This document shows positions 11,003-22,130 of a stretch of DNA of 64,000 nucleotides, one piece after another. The stretch comes from Epiperipatus broadwayi (taxonomy: Eukaryota > Onychophora > Udeonychophora > Euonychophora > Peripatidae). The DNA is taken from contig JAQFVV010000013.1 in the NCBI GenBank assembly GCA_028023455.1, forward strand, positions 7,084,188-7,148,187, in the 5' to 3' direction. The notes under the pieces are model-generated. The model had not been told where the DNA came from and did no database searches. It saw only the letters and a list, made by a program, of their open reading frames with translations. The position numbers and the translations under genes are program-made. Numbering within the stretch: position 1 is the first letter of the stretch; every line of letters begins with the position of its first letter.

Positions 11003-11396
11003 TAACACGAAAGGCTAAAACCTTCAACAGAGGCACTTTAAAAATGCTTATGTGGCAGCCAATCAGATGTAATAATGACTGCACATGGAATTCTCAATTC
11101 AAAAACACAAGCCAGAACTACAAAAAAAAGTTGGAACCCACCTTCTTCTCTACTTAAATTTATATATAAATAAGCCAGATTCATGCTTTTAGTTCAGAAT
11201 TCTTGAGTCTGGATTATTTATATATAAATTTAAGTATAGAAGAAGATGGGTTCCATCTTTTTCTCATAGTTCTGGCTTGTGTTTTTGAATTGGGAATTCC
11301 ACATGCAATCATTATTACATCTGATTGGCTATCACATAAGCATTTTTAAAATGCATCTGTTGAAGGTTTTAGCCTTTCATGTTATTGTTAAAAGAA
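11003..11396. mobile_element. Foldback element of about 390 bp next to the Penelope-like element
   Basis: Arms 11003-11187 and 11204-11396 are reverse complements over nearly their whole length. GAAAGGCTAAAACCTTCAAC on the left pairs with GTTGAAGGTTTTAGCCTTTC on the right, and the arms stay paired through AATTTATATATAAATAA to a short loop. The right arm holds CTGTTGA and a short stem (AGG...CCT), which recalls, but does not match, a hammerhead core. It starts about 150 bp after the end of the Penelope coding region. It may be an inverted pair of Penelope terminal repeats or an independent MITE; the sequence does not decide. Confidence 0.7.
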
Positions 11397-13830
11397 AAAA
11401 GTATTATAACAGATTAAAACATTTTCCCCTTTTTTAGTATTGAAGAGAACTTTAGCTCCAGATATTTCTTTGCATTTATGAATTAAATGTTTAAAATGGA
11501 AAAGAAAACTATACACCCTGTAAAATAAAGTTAATTATTTATTTCATTTTAATATATTTTTGTTTTATCTCAATACAATTTGCAAATCAATCTATATGTA
11601 TACACATGTAGTGTGTGTGTAGAATAATATTATTTTATTTTAAACCTATTAAATATATGACAGTGATTTTTTTTTTGTAAATACAAAATTAATAAAATAA
11701 TATTTACATATATATATATATATATGTGTGTGTGTGCATAAATGAAGTATTATTGTATTTTATTTTGTATGAAAATATTTAATCTTTTTAAATCCAATAG
11801 TTTTTAATTACTTATTGTTTTTTATATAATACATGTGTGTATATAACTGTATATCTCTGTGTAAGTCAAAGAAAAGTGAAAGAGGGATTACATATATCTA
11901 AATATTGTATTCGTTAATATGTTATTTTGCATTAAATTGTGATTGTGGGTTTTATTTACTTTATTTAATATTAATAAATTAGATGTTAAGTTGAATCAGT
12001 ATTTAGTATTCCATTTCTCTGTACATCTCACTTCATAGTAAATATAAATTATTAATTTTGTTTTGTCTGTCATTTGTATTACATGCCATTTATCTGACCT
12101 TAAATCTGGGGTATGCTGTAGAGAACTGCAAGTGGTATGTCTTTATAGGGACTCTTTTTAAATTATTCTCACTCTGAAAGTGATGCATAAAGTCCAAATG
12201 AAAATGCTTTATTAATGGTAAATTTTGCTGATTCATATAAAGATTGATACCAAAAAGATGATCAGGAAATATGACTAATGGTTATTAGTTTGATTCCTTT
12301 TTAAATATTATAGATTTTAGTATCAGTGTGTTTATCTATTTAATTGGTTTGAAATAATACCTTATGGGGATTGTGGATGTGTCAATAACTTGTCTGATAC
12401 TCATGTGAGATCTGTAGTAGTTCATTTACATAACTAAGTTAAATATATAATTCAGTGGGTAGAAATTTATAGCACCCCATGTAGTTCTTGAATTAGTTTA
12501 GTAGGGTTACAACATAAAATGTCATAGAGAGAGTGAGTGGTGTTGGTTCCTGGTATACCCTCAATATGTGTATTGCTTATCTTAGAAGAACATAAAATCA
12601 ACGATTCTCATTACTAATAAAGAAATGAATAATTTTATAATTTTAAAGATATAGTGAGGAGTTACAAAACTCTAAAAAATAATTCTCATTACTAATAAAG
12701 AAATGAATAATTTTATAATTTTAAAGATATAGTAAGGAGTTACAAAACTCTAAAAAATATTGTCATTGAATAAAAAATTAGAAAGTTACTGCCCACATAT
12801 TTCAATGAGGTTGTTAGATCAGAATAAGTAAATCATTGTTCATGAATTCTATAAGCTGTTGCACATAGCCCAAAACCAAAAATTATGGGTAATAACAAAG
12901 TACTTTACTTTATTTGATGATATAATTTTGGCATGTATATATAATATGTAGATATGTGTGTGAGTATGCTGAAGTTAGAAACCAAATGGCATGGCTATGA
13001 AGGACTACAAAATTAAGCAGATGTCGAAAAGTTTTAACTATTTCTGATAAAAATAATTAATCATTTTTGTTCAAAACATCAATAAAAGTATATCAACGAA
13101 TTCATTTTCTATTTTTTTAATGTAAATTAATAATTCTAAATAAAATGCAAATGTAATTTTCGTTGTTTAAATGAATATGTAATTTTGTAGGTGCACTTTT
13201 ATTTAATTAAAAAATAATCTTTTTACTTAATGCATTTTCCTTATATTGTTAGAGAATATTTGTCAGCTAAATGTGATATTCTATCTATTAAAAAGATAAT
13301 TAGCTAATTCATTGTATAATTAGACAGCAAAAAAGATTTCAATTTTTTTGGCCAAAAAATCCATTATAAACATTTTAAAGTATTTTTTATCTCAAATAAA
13401 CAAAAAATTAATTTCCTCTTTTTAAAACAAAAAAAGCTTAATATTTTTTATGTATTTTATTTATAAAACTTAAAAAGTGATTACTCAAAAATTAAAAATT
13501 ATAATAAGAATTATATGATTTGTTTCTTGGAAAATCATCTAACATTTCAACATTTAAATGGCACAATAAGCACAACGAATTACTTTCTAGTCGACAGACG
13601 AAGCTAAGAATCTGAGAATCAATCCAATAACATGATGCACAAGCAATCAGCTATTTAAACAATTTATTGGTGTACATTTTAATTATGGAATCACTGCAAT
13701 TTCACCCTTTCAAAAATGACTTTTAATCTCATATAATAATGGAGTATTATGACTGCTTCTTACTGATTTCGCTTTTGATTGCTTATTTAAAGATATATAG
13801 ATATAATATAAATGTCCGTTAATAAGAACA
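11397..13830. other. AT-rich spacer with microsatellite and one tandem duplication
   Basis: Holds a (TA)n(TG)n tract at about 11707-11737 and a 78-bp tandem duplication (12604-12681 and 12682-12759) with two copies of ATTCTCATTACTAATAAAG. No coding signal or element ends were recognised in the rest. Confidence 0.55.
12604..12759 (+). repeat. 78-bp tandem duplication
   Basis: Two adjacent copies differ at only about one position (ATAGTGAGGAG versus ATAGTAAGGAG), indicating a recent duplication. Confidence 0.85.
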
Positions 13831-13908
13831 ATATTGTAATCATAATAAAAATAATAAATATAACGGTAATAACCGTTATATTTATTATTTTTATTGTGAT
13901 TACAATAT
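13831..13908. repeat. Long near-perfect hairpin
   Basis: Arms of about 37 bp flank a loop of a few bases centred at about 13869. ATTGTAATCATAATAAAAAT pairs with ATTTTTATTGTGATTACAAT, and the stem continues through ATAACGGT/ACCGTTAT. Only one mismatch was seen. Confidence 0.85.
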
Positions 13909-14029
13909 ATATATATACTACACAGCAAAATGTTTTACAAATATTTCATGCATTTATGAACAGCTCAAAATATAAAACCGTAGAATAATTCTGTAATAAT
14001 AATTACGGATCACTCCACTACACTTGCTG

Positions 14030-15325
14030 GATAAATTTAAACATTTAATGAATACTTTCCTTACCAAATATAAGATAAATTCTTTTGAAAGGAGAGAATG
14101 AATCCATTCTATCTTTTTAACCTAAACATATATGTATACCTGGGTCTCGTTTTATGTGGATTATTTTAATGTGATTTTGAAGTTATGCGATTCATGTTTC
14201 TTCTTAATATCCTTCATATTTCACTATATTTATTAGATATCAAGAAATTTAAATTAATAATTTTATTTTGACTTAAAATACTTTTTCCCCCAAAATATAA
14301 TGTTATATTAGCAGCTTACTACTTATACTAATGAGTAAATAATAATAATAGATTTAAATGTTAAAAATATCACAATAAATATTCAAAAATTTTAAACTTT
14401 TAAAAAGTATTTTGTTAGATATTAACAGAAATAAATATTTTTTTAGATTTTTTAAAGTAAATAATAATGAAAAGTTTATTGATTTTATAAACTGAAAGTA
14501 ATCTTTCTAATGATAATGTATAATCTTTTTCTTTTGATTGTGATCTCATTTTTTAATATAGAAACAGAAAACCATTAACATAGTACAAGACTAGAAATGG
14601 TGCTAGTTGTACAACACATCACAAATCTGATTTCTTACTAGTTCACAAATGCATAATAGCAGTAATTATTAAAATATGTATAAAAAAGTAAAATTAAATA
14701 CTATAGTTAATAAAATAAGTAAAAAAAGTTTGTCTTATATTAATTTTTTTCATATATTTTAAATTTTTTATTAGCCATACTTTATTTCCTTATTTTTTTA
14801 ATGCGAATTTTAAACTAATTTTTCCTTGTGGCTTTTATACCAATTCCTGAAAATTATGGGAACCTATCCCCTATTTTTCAAGGTAAGTTACATTTATTTT
14901 TGTGTGATTTCTTTTGTGCACATTTTCTGAGGAACCTATCTACTGCATAAAATGAGACCCAAGTGTATAGGCAAATCTTAAACATTTGGAAATGAAAGCA
15001 TGAAGATATTAAATAATCACTTTCAATTTTTTTTTAATTACAGATCAAAAACATAGTGCTATATAAATAAATAACTCATTATATATGTTTAATATTTCAT
15101 CTAATAATGAATTGTAAAACTTTCACAAGCATCATTTATTAAAACATAGTAAAGGGAATTGAAAGTGATTATTTAATATCTTCATGCTCTCATTTCCAAA
15201 TGTTTAAGATTTCCCTATACATATAAGTTTAGTTAAAAAGATAGAGTGGATTCATTCTATCTTTTCAAAAGGCTTTATCTTGATTTTGGAAAGAAGAGTA
15301 TTTATTAAATGTTTAAATTTATTCT
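14030..15325. mobile_element. Foldback element interrupted by a TA-duplicating transposon
   Basis: The left arm is in two pieces, 14030-14136 and 14966-15030. It is the reverse complement of the continuous right arm at 15155-15325. For example, AAATTTAAACATTTAATGAA on the left pairs with the right-arm block ending TTAAATGTTTAAATTT, and AATCCATTCTATCTTTTTAA pairs with a block at 15229-15260. The left arm is split by the element at 14137-14965. The loop (15030-15155) is AT-rich. No coding capacity. Confidence 0.7.
14137..14965. mobile_element. Non-autonomous TA-duplicating transposon (Tc1/mariner/pogo-like), copy 1
   Basis: Termini are TACCTGGGTCTCGTTTTATG at the left and, on the opposite strand, CACTTGGGTCTCATTTTATG at the right. 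They are flanked by TA on both sides (14135-14136 and 14966-14967). The interior near the right end (about 14690-14960) matches the second copy at 39367-40818. No transposase was found. TA duplication and the GGTCTC-TTTTATG ends recall pogo/Tigger-type elements, but superfamily placement is inference. The insertion is younger than the foldback element it splits. Confidence 0.7.
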
Positions 15326-15444
15326 GAACTATCATGGTATCAGAGACAGACCATAGTAAATTTCAAACCTGTCCTTTGCCAAAATAAAAGTTATTTTTAT
15401 AATGCATAATAGTGCAGGGATCAATAGTAAAAATTCTAAATTAA

Positions 15445-15895
15445 AATCATTCATCATCATTTTTAATCATTATCAGTCTACTGCAAGATGAAGGTCTCTC
15501 CAAGTTTAATCCACCTTCTCCAATCTCTAGCTCCTCTTCTCCACATCATCCCCCACACATTCTATTTCATCCATCCAGCTCACATGTGGTCTCTTAGGAA
15601 TTTTACAATCTCTTTAAATCCAGTTTAAGATTTTTACTGTTCATCTGTTATAATCTCTTCTAGCAATATATCAAGCCCAACTCCATTTCAGTTATTTAAT
15701 TCTTTAAATGATGTCAATACTACCTGTTTCTTCTCTTACCCATGTATTTTGTTTTTGATATCATATTGTTATTCTTAACATGCATTTATACATACTTCTT
15801 TGAGTGGTCTGAAGTCTCTGAATTGCACTTCTATTAAGTATCTAAGTCTCAGATTCATAAATAAGAACTGGTAAAACATTTATTAAGAACCTTTT
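15445..15895 (-). pseudogene. 5'-truncated RTE LINE tail, antisense
   Basis: On the minus strand this matches the 3' end of the RTE LINE at 36.4-39.3 kb. It covers the block encoding LIYGSETWT and RAIQRLQ through the final RWMDEI region and the ATGATGATGA-type tail, which lies at 15445-15460. Stops and indels abound. It is a third copy of the same family in the window and is 5' truncated, as is usual for LINEs. Confidence 0.75.
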
Positions 15896-16140
15896 TTAAA
15901 ATCAACTATTAACTACAACCATTGCAAATTATGTTGAATTGATGCTAAGTTATGATTTTTTTTAAAAAAAATCATTACTTGGTGGGAAAAAATAGATTTT
16001 ATCTTTCCCATATGAATTTCAAGGTTATCTATAAAGAAGAAATCATATAACATGAGAATAAAGTTGAATTATAATTATATAAAATTTGAATTTCTTGTGG
16101 TAGTTCAAATATGAATATGTGTTGTTTTGTTTATGTAACA

Positions 16141-16183
<43 letters not shown>
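16141..16183 (+). repeat. (AT)n(GT)n microsatellite
   Basis: AT units followed by GT units, directly abutting the first unit of the ribozyme array. A second AT tract (about 18320-18337) abuts the other end of the array. Confidence 0.9.
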
Positions 16184-16184
<1 letters not shown>

Positions 16185-16278
16185 TCAACAGATGGCATTT
16201 TACCAAAACCACCGAACAAGTGTAAAATTTGTTTACATAAACGAAAAAAGAGTCAGAATTAACTACCTCTTTCATTTG

Positions 16279-16335
16279 CTCACCCCCAGATCAGCTGATT
16301 TCAAGCTGGTTAGCTTTCATCAGTGAGGGGTAGAG
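16279..16335 (-). ncRNA. Hammerhead ribozyme, type I, array copy 1
   Basis: The minus strand reads CTGATGA (16323-16317), then stem II AAGCT-AACC-AGCTT (five pairs), then GAAA (16302-16299). A short stem III hairpin ATC-AGCT-GAT follows, then C17, with predicted cleavage between 16289 and 16288. Stem I pairs the bases before CTGATGA (CCCCTCA) with TGGGGG after cleavage. An internal loop and an outer CTC/GAG helix extend it. All core positions of the hammerhead consensus are present. The short stem III is typical of animal type I motifs, which often work as dimers. Confidence 0.82.
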
Positions 16336-16692
16336 TATAGAAACTAGATCTAAACACTGACTCTCAAGTGTTTATGCAAAACGTTTCTATCAGTTTGCAA
16401 GCGTGAATTTTTCAGACCGCTAAAGTCTTCAAACTCAGCCTAGCAAGCCAGATATTTACATGGGTCTGATCTCAGTTCAGTATCACCACATAATCAAAGT
16501 CTCTGCAATATATATCATTGCAAGAAAACTTTAAAGGTACAATTATGAAAAACAAAAACAAGTTATTCACGTAACTTGCTATCACTTGTTATTTATGTTC
16601 AACAGATGGCGTTTTACCAAAACCACCGAACAAGTGTAAAATTTGTTTACATAAACAAAAAAAGAGTCAGAATTAACTACCTCTTTCATTTG

Positions 16693-16749
16693 CTCACCCC
16701 CAGATCAGCTGATTTCAAGCTGGTTTGCTCTCATCAGTGAGGGATAGAG
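16693..16749 (-). ncRNA. Hammerhead ribozyme, type I, array copy 2
   Basis: Same architecture: CTGATGA at 16737-16731, stem II GAGC-AAACCA-GCTT (one G-U pair), GAAA at 16716-16713, stem III ATCAGCTGAT, and cleavage between 16703 and 16702. It lies 414 bp from the copy 1 site. Confidence 0.82.
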
Positions 16750-17106
16750 TATAGAAACTAGATCTAAACACTGACTCTCAAGTGTTTATGCAAAACATTT
16801 CTATCAGTTTGCAAGCGTGAATTTTTCAGACCGGTAAAGTCTTCAAACTCAGCCTAGCAAGCCAGATATTTACATGGGTCTGATCTCAGTTCAGTATCAC
16901 CACATAATCAAAGTCTCTGCAATGTATATCATTGCAAGAAAACTTTAAAGGTACATTTATGAAAAAGAAAAACAAGTTATTCACGTAACTTGCTATCACT
17001 TGTTATTTATGTTCAACAGATGGCGTTTTACCAAAACCACCGAACAAGTGTAAAATTTGTTTACATAAACGAAAAAAGAGTCAGAATTAACTACCTCTTT
17101 CATTTG

Positions 17107-17163
17107 CTCACCCCCAGATCAGCTGATTTCAAGCTGGTTTGCTCTCATCAGTGAGGGATAGAG
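17107..17163 (-). ncRNA. Hammerhead ribozyme, type I, array copy 3
   Basis: Core as in copy 2, with the predicted cleavage site between 17117 and 17116, 414 bp from the previous site. Confidence 0.82.
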
Positions 17164-17519
17164 TATAGAAACTAGATCTAAACACTGATCTCAAGTGTTT
17201 ATGCCAAACGTTTCTATCAGTTTGCAAGCGTGAATTTTTCAGACCGGTAAAGTCTTCAAACTCAGCCTAGCAAGCCAGATATTTATATGGGTCTGATCTC
17301 AGTTCAGTATCACCACATAATCAAAGTCTCTGCAATATATATCATTGCAAGAAAACTTTAAAGGTACATTTATGAAAAACAAAAACAAGTTATTCACATA
17401 ACTTGCTATCACTTGTTATTTATATTCAACAGATGGCGTTTTACCAAAACCACCGAACAAGTGTAAAATTTGTTTACATAAACGAAAAAAGAGTCAGAAT
17501 TAACTACCTCTTACATTTG

Positions 17520-17576
17520 CTCACCCCCAGATCAGCTGATTTCAAGCTGGTTTGCTCTCATCAGTGAGGGATAGAG
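17520..17576 (-). ncRNA. Hammerhead ribozyme, type I, array copy 4
   Basis: Core as in copy 2, with the predicted cleavage site between 17530 and 17529, 413 bp from the previous site. This unit is truncated upstream (ribozyme sense) at the inversion junction near 17760. Confidence 0.82.
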
Positions 17577-18117
17577 TATAGAAACTAGATTTAAACACTG
17601 ATCTCAAGTGTTTATGCCAAACGTTTCTATCAGTTTGCAAGCGTGAATTTTTTAGACCGGTAAAGTCTTCAAACTCAGCCTAGCAAGCCAGATATTTGCA
17701 TGAGTCTAATCTCAGTTCAGTATCACCACATAATCAAAGTCTCTGCAATATATATCATTGGGGGTGAGCAAATGAAAGAGGTAGTTAATTCTGACTCTTT
17801 TTTCATTTATGTAAACAAATTTTACACTTGTTCGGTGGTTTTGGTAAAACACCATCTGTTGAACATAAATAACAAGTGATAGCAAGTTATGTGAATAACT
17901 TGTTTTTGTTTTTCATAAATGTACCTTTAAAGTTTTCTTGCAATGATATATATTGCAGAGACTTTGATTATGTGGTGATACTGAACTGAGATCAGACCCA
18001 TGTAAATATCTGGCTTGCTAGGCTGAGTTTGAAGACTTTACCGGTCTCACACTTGCAAACTGATAGAAACGTTTTGCATAAACACTTGAGAGTCAGTGTT
18101 TAGATCTAGTTTCTATA

Positions 18118-18174
18118 CTCTATCCCTCACTGATGAGAGCAAACCAGCTTGAAATCAGCTGATCTGGGGGTGAG
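18118..18174 (+). ncRNA. Hammerhead ribozyme, type I, inverted copy 5
   Basis: Plus strand: CTGATGA at 18130-18136, stem II GAGC-AAACCA-GCTT, GAAA at 18151-18154, stem III ATCAGCTGAT, C17 at 18164, cleavage before T18165. Stem I pairs TCCCTCA with TGGGGG. It is in the opposite orientation to copies 1-4. Confidence 0.82.
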
Positions 18175-18337
18175 CAAATGAAAGAGGTAGTTAATTCTGA
18201 CTCTTTTTTCATTTATGTAAACAAATTTTACACTTGTTCGGTGGTTTTGGTAAAACGCCATCTGTTGAACATAAATAACAAGTGATAGCAAATTACGTGA
18301 ATAACTTGTTTTTGTTTTTCATATATATATATATATT

Positions 18338-19042
18338 ATGACATATCATGTGTGTACAGTTTTTTTTAAATGTAAATTTAATAATTAAAAAAATTTTGAT
18401 TATAGGCATTAAATGTGAATGACCAGCATATTTTTAATTCATTTTCACTATATAATCAGGCCGCTTACAATTTTCTGCCTTTATCACTTCATGTAAACTA
18501 GAAAATTGACCAAAATATAAACAAATTAAATCCACCTGTTTAAAAAGAATTAATAAATAATTCAAATTTCTTCCAATTTTAATCAAAAAGATGGTATTTA
18601 AAAATATTTTTAAGATGAATTGAATGCCTGTATATCTATTGATGTCATACTTATAGTTTTTACATAATTTTTAAAAAAAATGAAATTCCAACCAATCAGC
18701 TACAATGCATAACTGATAAGCTGTTATGAGCCAAGTAGTCATGTGTGGTTATTAAATAATTGTTTAAGGGTTCTGTTGATTTTTTAATTTATTAAGTTGC
18801 ATAATATATCCAAAGTGTCTGAGTTTTATATTCCTTTGAAATTAATTACAGAATAGAATAAGTAATACTTATAGGTTTATTAGGGATAGTGCTTTTTTAT
18901 TTGAACCAAGGAGTAGTTGATATTCTATTAATAATATCAAATGAATAGAAATTAATCTAAAATATTATCTGATAAGAATATCATAAATATATAGTTCAAA
19001 GTAAGCATATACTGCACATATAGAATTTGTCATTCATTCAAG
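18338..19042. other. AT-rich spacer, nothing recognised
   Basis: No coding signal, element ends or RNA motifs were seen. Confidence 0.5.
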
Positions 19043-19890
19043 ATAATCTAACAAGATAGTCAAACTAAGAGTCAAAGATCCAATTCATAGATCACATGGC
19101 CCTATCTCTTAAGCTTGTAAGTTATAAACAGTGAGGATTTCCAATTCCTCTACAAGCTTTATGATAAATGCTTAGCCAGAGCCAGCACTTAAAATATCTC
19201 TGTCAGGAACCTTTCCCCAAAACCCTGACCATGGTTTCGTGCTTTGGCACTCAGCCAGAGCCAGAACTTAAAATATCTCTGTCAGTAACCCCTCCCCAAA
19301 ACCCTGACCATGGAGTGCCAAAGCATGAAACCATGGTCAGGGTTTTGGGGAGGGGTTCCTGACAGAGATATTTTAAGTGCTGGCTCTGGCTAAGCATTTA
19401 TCATAAAGCTTGTAGAGGAATTGGCAATCCTCACTGTTTATAACTTACAAGCTTAAGAGATAGGGCTAGGTGATCTATGAATTGGATCTTTGACTCTTAT
19501 TTTGACTATTTATAGTCTCTTCCAAAAGTCTTATGCAATTTTATATTGCTATGACTACTAATATATGGTATGGCTGAAGATCTATCAGCCCCATATAGCT
19601 ATTTGAGTTCGATAGCTGGGTTTGAAGACATGTAGATGTCTGAAAATTTCAGATTTTCCACTCAATAGATAACTTTTAAATAAGTGCTTGGCTTTGGGTT
19701 GGTATTTTTACATCTAGTGTCTGAACCTACCCTGACACCTCTCTGAGGAGTGCCAAAGCACAAAACCATGGTCAGGGGTTTGGGGAGGGGTTCCTGACAG
19801 AGATATTTTAAGTGCTGGCTCTGGCTAAGCATTTACCATAAAGCTTGTAGAGGAATTGGCAATCCTCACTGTTTATAATCTAACAAGATA
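19043..19890. mobile_element. Compound palindromic element flanked by 16-bp direct repeats
   Basis: The 16-bp sequence ATAATCTAACAAGATA occurs at both borders (19043-19058 and 19875-19890), like a target-site duplication. Inside, arms of about 180 bp (19068-19250 and 19315-19502) form a palindrome carrying GCCAGAGCCAGCACTTAAAA, a CTGTCAGGAACC-type block and AAACCCTGACCATG. A third copy of the arm lies at 19742-19874, after a unique spacer (19503-19740). The left arm also contains an extra partial tandem copy of the core. There is no coding capacity: the small frame at 19168-19362 reads through the palindrome. Confidence 0.68.
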
Positions 19891-22130
19891 TTTTACATAT
19901 CCCCTTTGCTTTTATTTTGATTTTTGACAGCATTATTATTATTTGTATTTTTGATGTTTGCACTTTGAAAGATCATCCTAACCATTGGACCATCATTCAC
20001 TAAATGTAGCTATATACATGTGACCCTATTTCAACCTATGTATTCAATTAGTATGAAATAGTAAACCAAAATCAGTAGTTATTGTTTTACTTATTAAAAT
20101 TCATTACCTTTATCAGATTATTCTTTCTCTATCATTTTCTATTACAATATACCACACACTCTTACTTGAAAAGTAATCAGGTGTGTGTGTGCACAGATAT
20201 ATTTATGCTACACTGGAAAAAAAATGTCAAACAAATATTTATTTATAATAAGTGATCATAAAATTTAATAAAATGATTAAAAAGTTTGAATTATGCCAAT
20301 AAATAATTAGTTTATTATGAATAAGTCCTTTAAAGTTCTATTTTACTAAGTAATTTAAATGTAAGATAATGCCTTTGTGCTAAATGAGTAGATTATTTAG
20401 TATGGTTTTAATATTAAAAAATGTACCGTCAAATTATTTAGTTTATTTAACAAAAAAAAAAATATTTATGAAATAAAAGATATTTTTCATTAATGTAATG
20501 AAATTTCTATTTGTTAACTAAAAAATGGAATTAAAAACAAATTTTAATTTAAAAAAATAATTTTATTTCTAATTAAAGAATAGTTATGAATGTAAAAAGA
20601 AAAAAATAATATAGTATTTAAATTGGCTTAAAACTTTTATTAACTAAAAAAAGTTCTAAATTTTGTCTTCCTAAAATATACCTGTCAGGACAGTTTCTAT
20701 CAATAGATGAATATTGAAACATTTTAGCTGAAGTACTTGAAAATCAAGGAAAGAGTTCATGCTGAAAACATTCAACACTAATTGAAACTTATAGCTGCAA
20801 GAAAATGTATAGAGGTACGATTTTTATAGTGAGCATCAGATTCATCATTGACTGTGATCAGTCCTTAGTTCATTGCTTCTTTATTGAATTTTGAGCATGT
20901 AATTGCCTGATGTAGATCAACAAATTATTAGGCATAGGTTAACCAGTATCTGCTTGTTAAAGAAATTTAGTTATTACCGAAATTATTAAGCAAATGTTTA
21001 TATACATGCACACTGAAAAAAATCAAATATTGTTTCCAGCTAAGTATATAACTGAAATAGTGTTTTTAATTAATTATTTATTTAGCATCATATAAATTTT
21101 TGATAACATAACTATTAATAAAATATCGTAAAGAAATCTGTGTATATTCCAAACAGAAATTAAAATCATCAATTGCTTTAAGTTTTTCAATTTTGCCATT
21201 TTAACCACAGATTTAACAGTCATTAGCTATGTCATTCATAATTTGTGTTTTTCCACATTCACATAGATAAATAACTGATAAATTCCATTTATGAAACTGA
21301 TAAGCACAATGACTATAAGTTATCTTAAAACTGTTAATGAAACTTCAGTTGTTTCTATAAAAATCAAATTCAGATGTTTTACTATTGGAACTGGAAAAAA
21401 ATTTAAAACATCATTAGAATTTCATTTTTGCATTATAATTCTTTAATTGTAGATTCTCTGGCTAATATTAAAAAGTGGAATCTTAATTTGAAATGAATCT
21501 TTGATAGTGAGACTATATCTTTAGTCCAATCTGCTTAACATCTTTTTATGCATTTTTGTGAATTAAGTTTTCTTTTGATATCTACTGGAGATGTAAGTAA
21601 AAGAACAGGGAATCACTGTGAAGAAGTATATTTGAGGTCACTAGTAAGATTTTTCATAGGAACATTTCATTGAGTTTTCAGAAGTTTAGTGTGAAAACTT
21701 TTTTTTCATACAGGAGCATAATAATTAACCACATAATAAGCTAGTGTAAAGAATGTTTTTATAGTATTTGGATCTTTGCTAGCTAGATTTACAGGGAGGT
21801 TACTTCTAAAATTATTTTGAATCTTACTTCATCTGAATGAGTAAATATACACATCACATAATTTTGGATCTTACTTTATCTGAATGAGTAAATATACACA
21901 TCACATATATAGCAAAGCTTTAATGATTAGTTTGGCTTAGTTTGCTTAGCTAGCTTTTGACCATTATGAGTCATAGACATAGCAATCATTTTAATGGGAA
22001 ATGGATGTGTATATTTATTCATGTTAATTTACATATGATTTACATACAGCATTATGTAAGGTGGATAGAGCACTTCTTAGACAAAGGAAAACAGCATTCT
22101 TTCTTGTTAAAATGTATCATTACTTTTTTA
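19891..22130. other. AT-rich spacer with one short tandem duplication
   Basis: Contains a 47-bp tandem duplication at 21814-21907 (two copies of GAATGAGTAAATATACACAT). Otherwise no recognisable genes or elements. Confidence 0.5.

Larger units (their letters stand above)
16184..18322. repeat. Tandem and inverted array of hammerhead-ribozyme repeat units
   Basis: Four head-to-tail units start at 16184, 16598, 17012 and 17425, each with TTCAACAGATGGC. Their periods are 414, 414 and 413 bp, and the fourth is cut short at about 17760. The array then switches strand: 17759-18322 is one full unit and part of a second in the opposite orientation. Each full unit contains a hammerhead ribozyme core. 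In ribozyme orientation (minus strand for the first four), each unit also contains nested hairpins: ATAGAAAC pairs with GTTTCTAT around an inner TAAACACT/AGTGTTTA stem, and AACAAGT pairs with ACTTGTT. There is no open reading frame. Units are highly similar. The layout matches ribozyme-bearing satellites and retrozymes reported in animals (about 170-400 nt). Confidence 0.85.
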
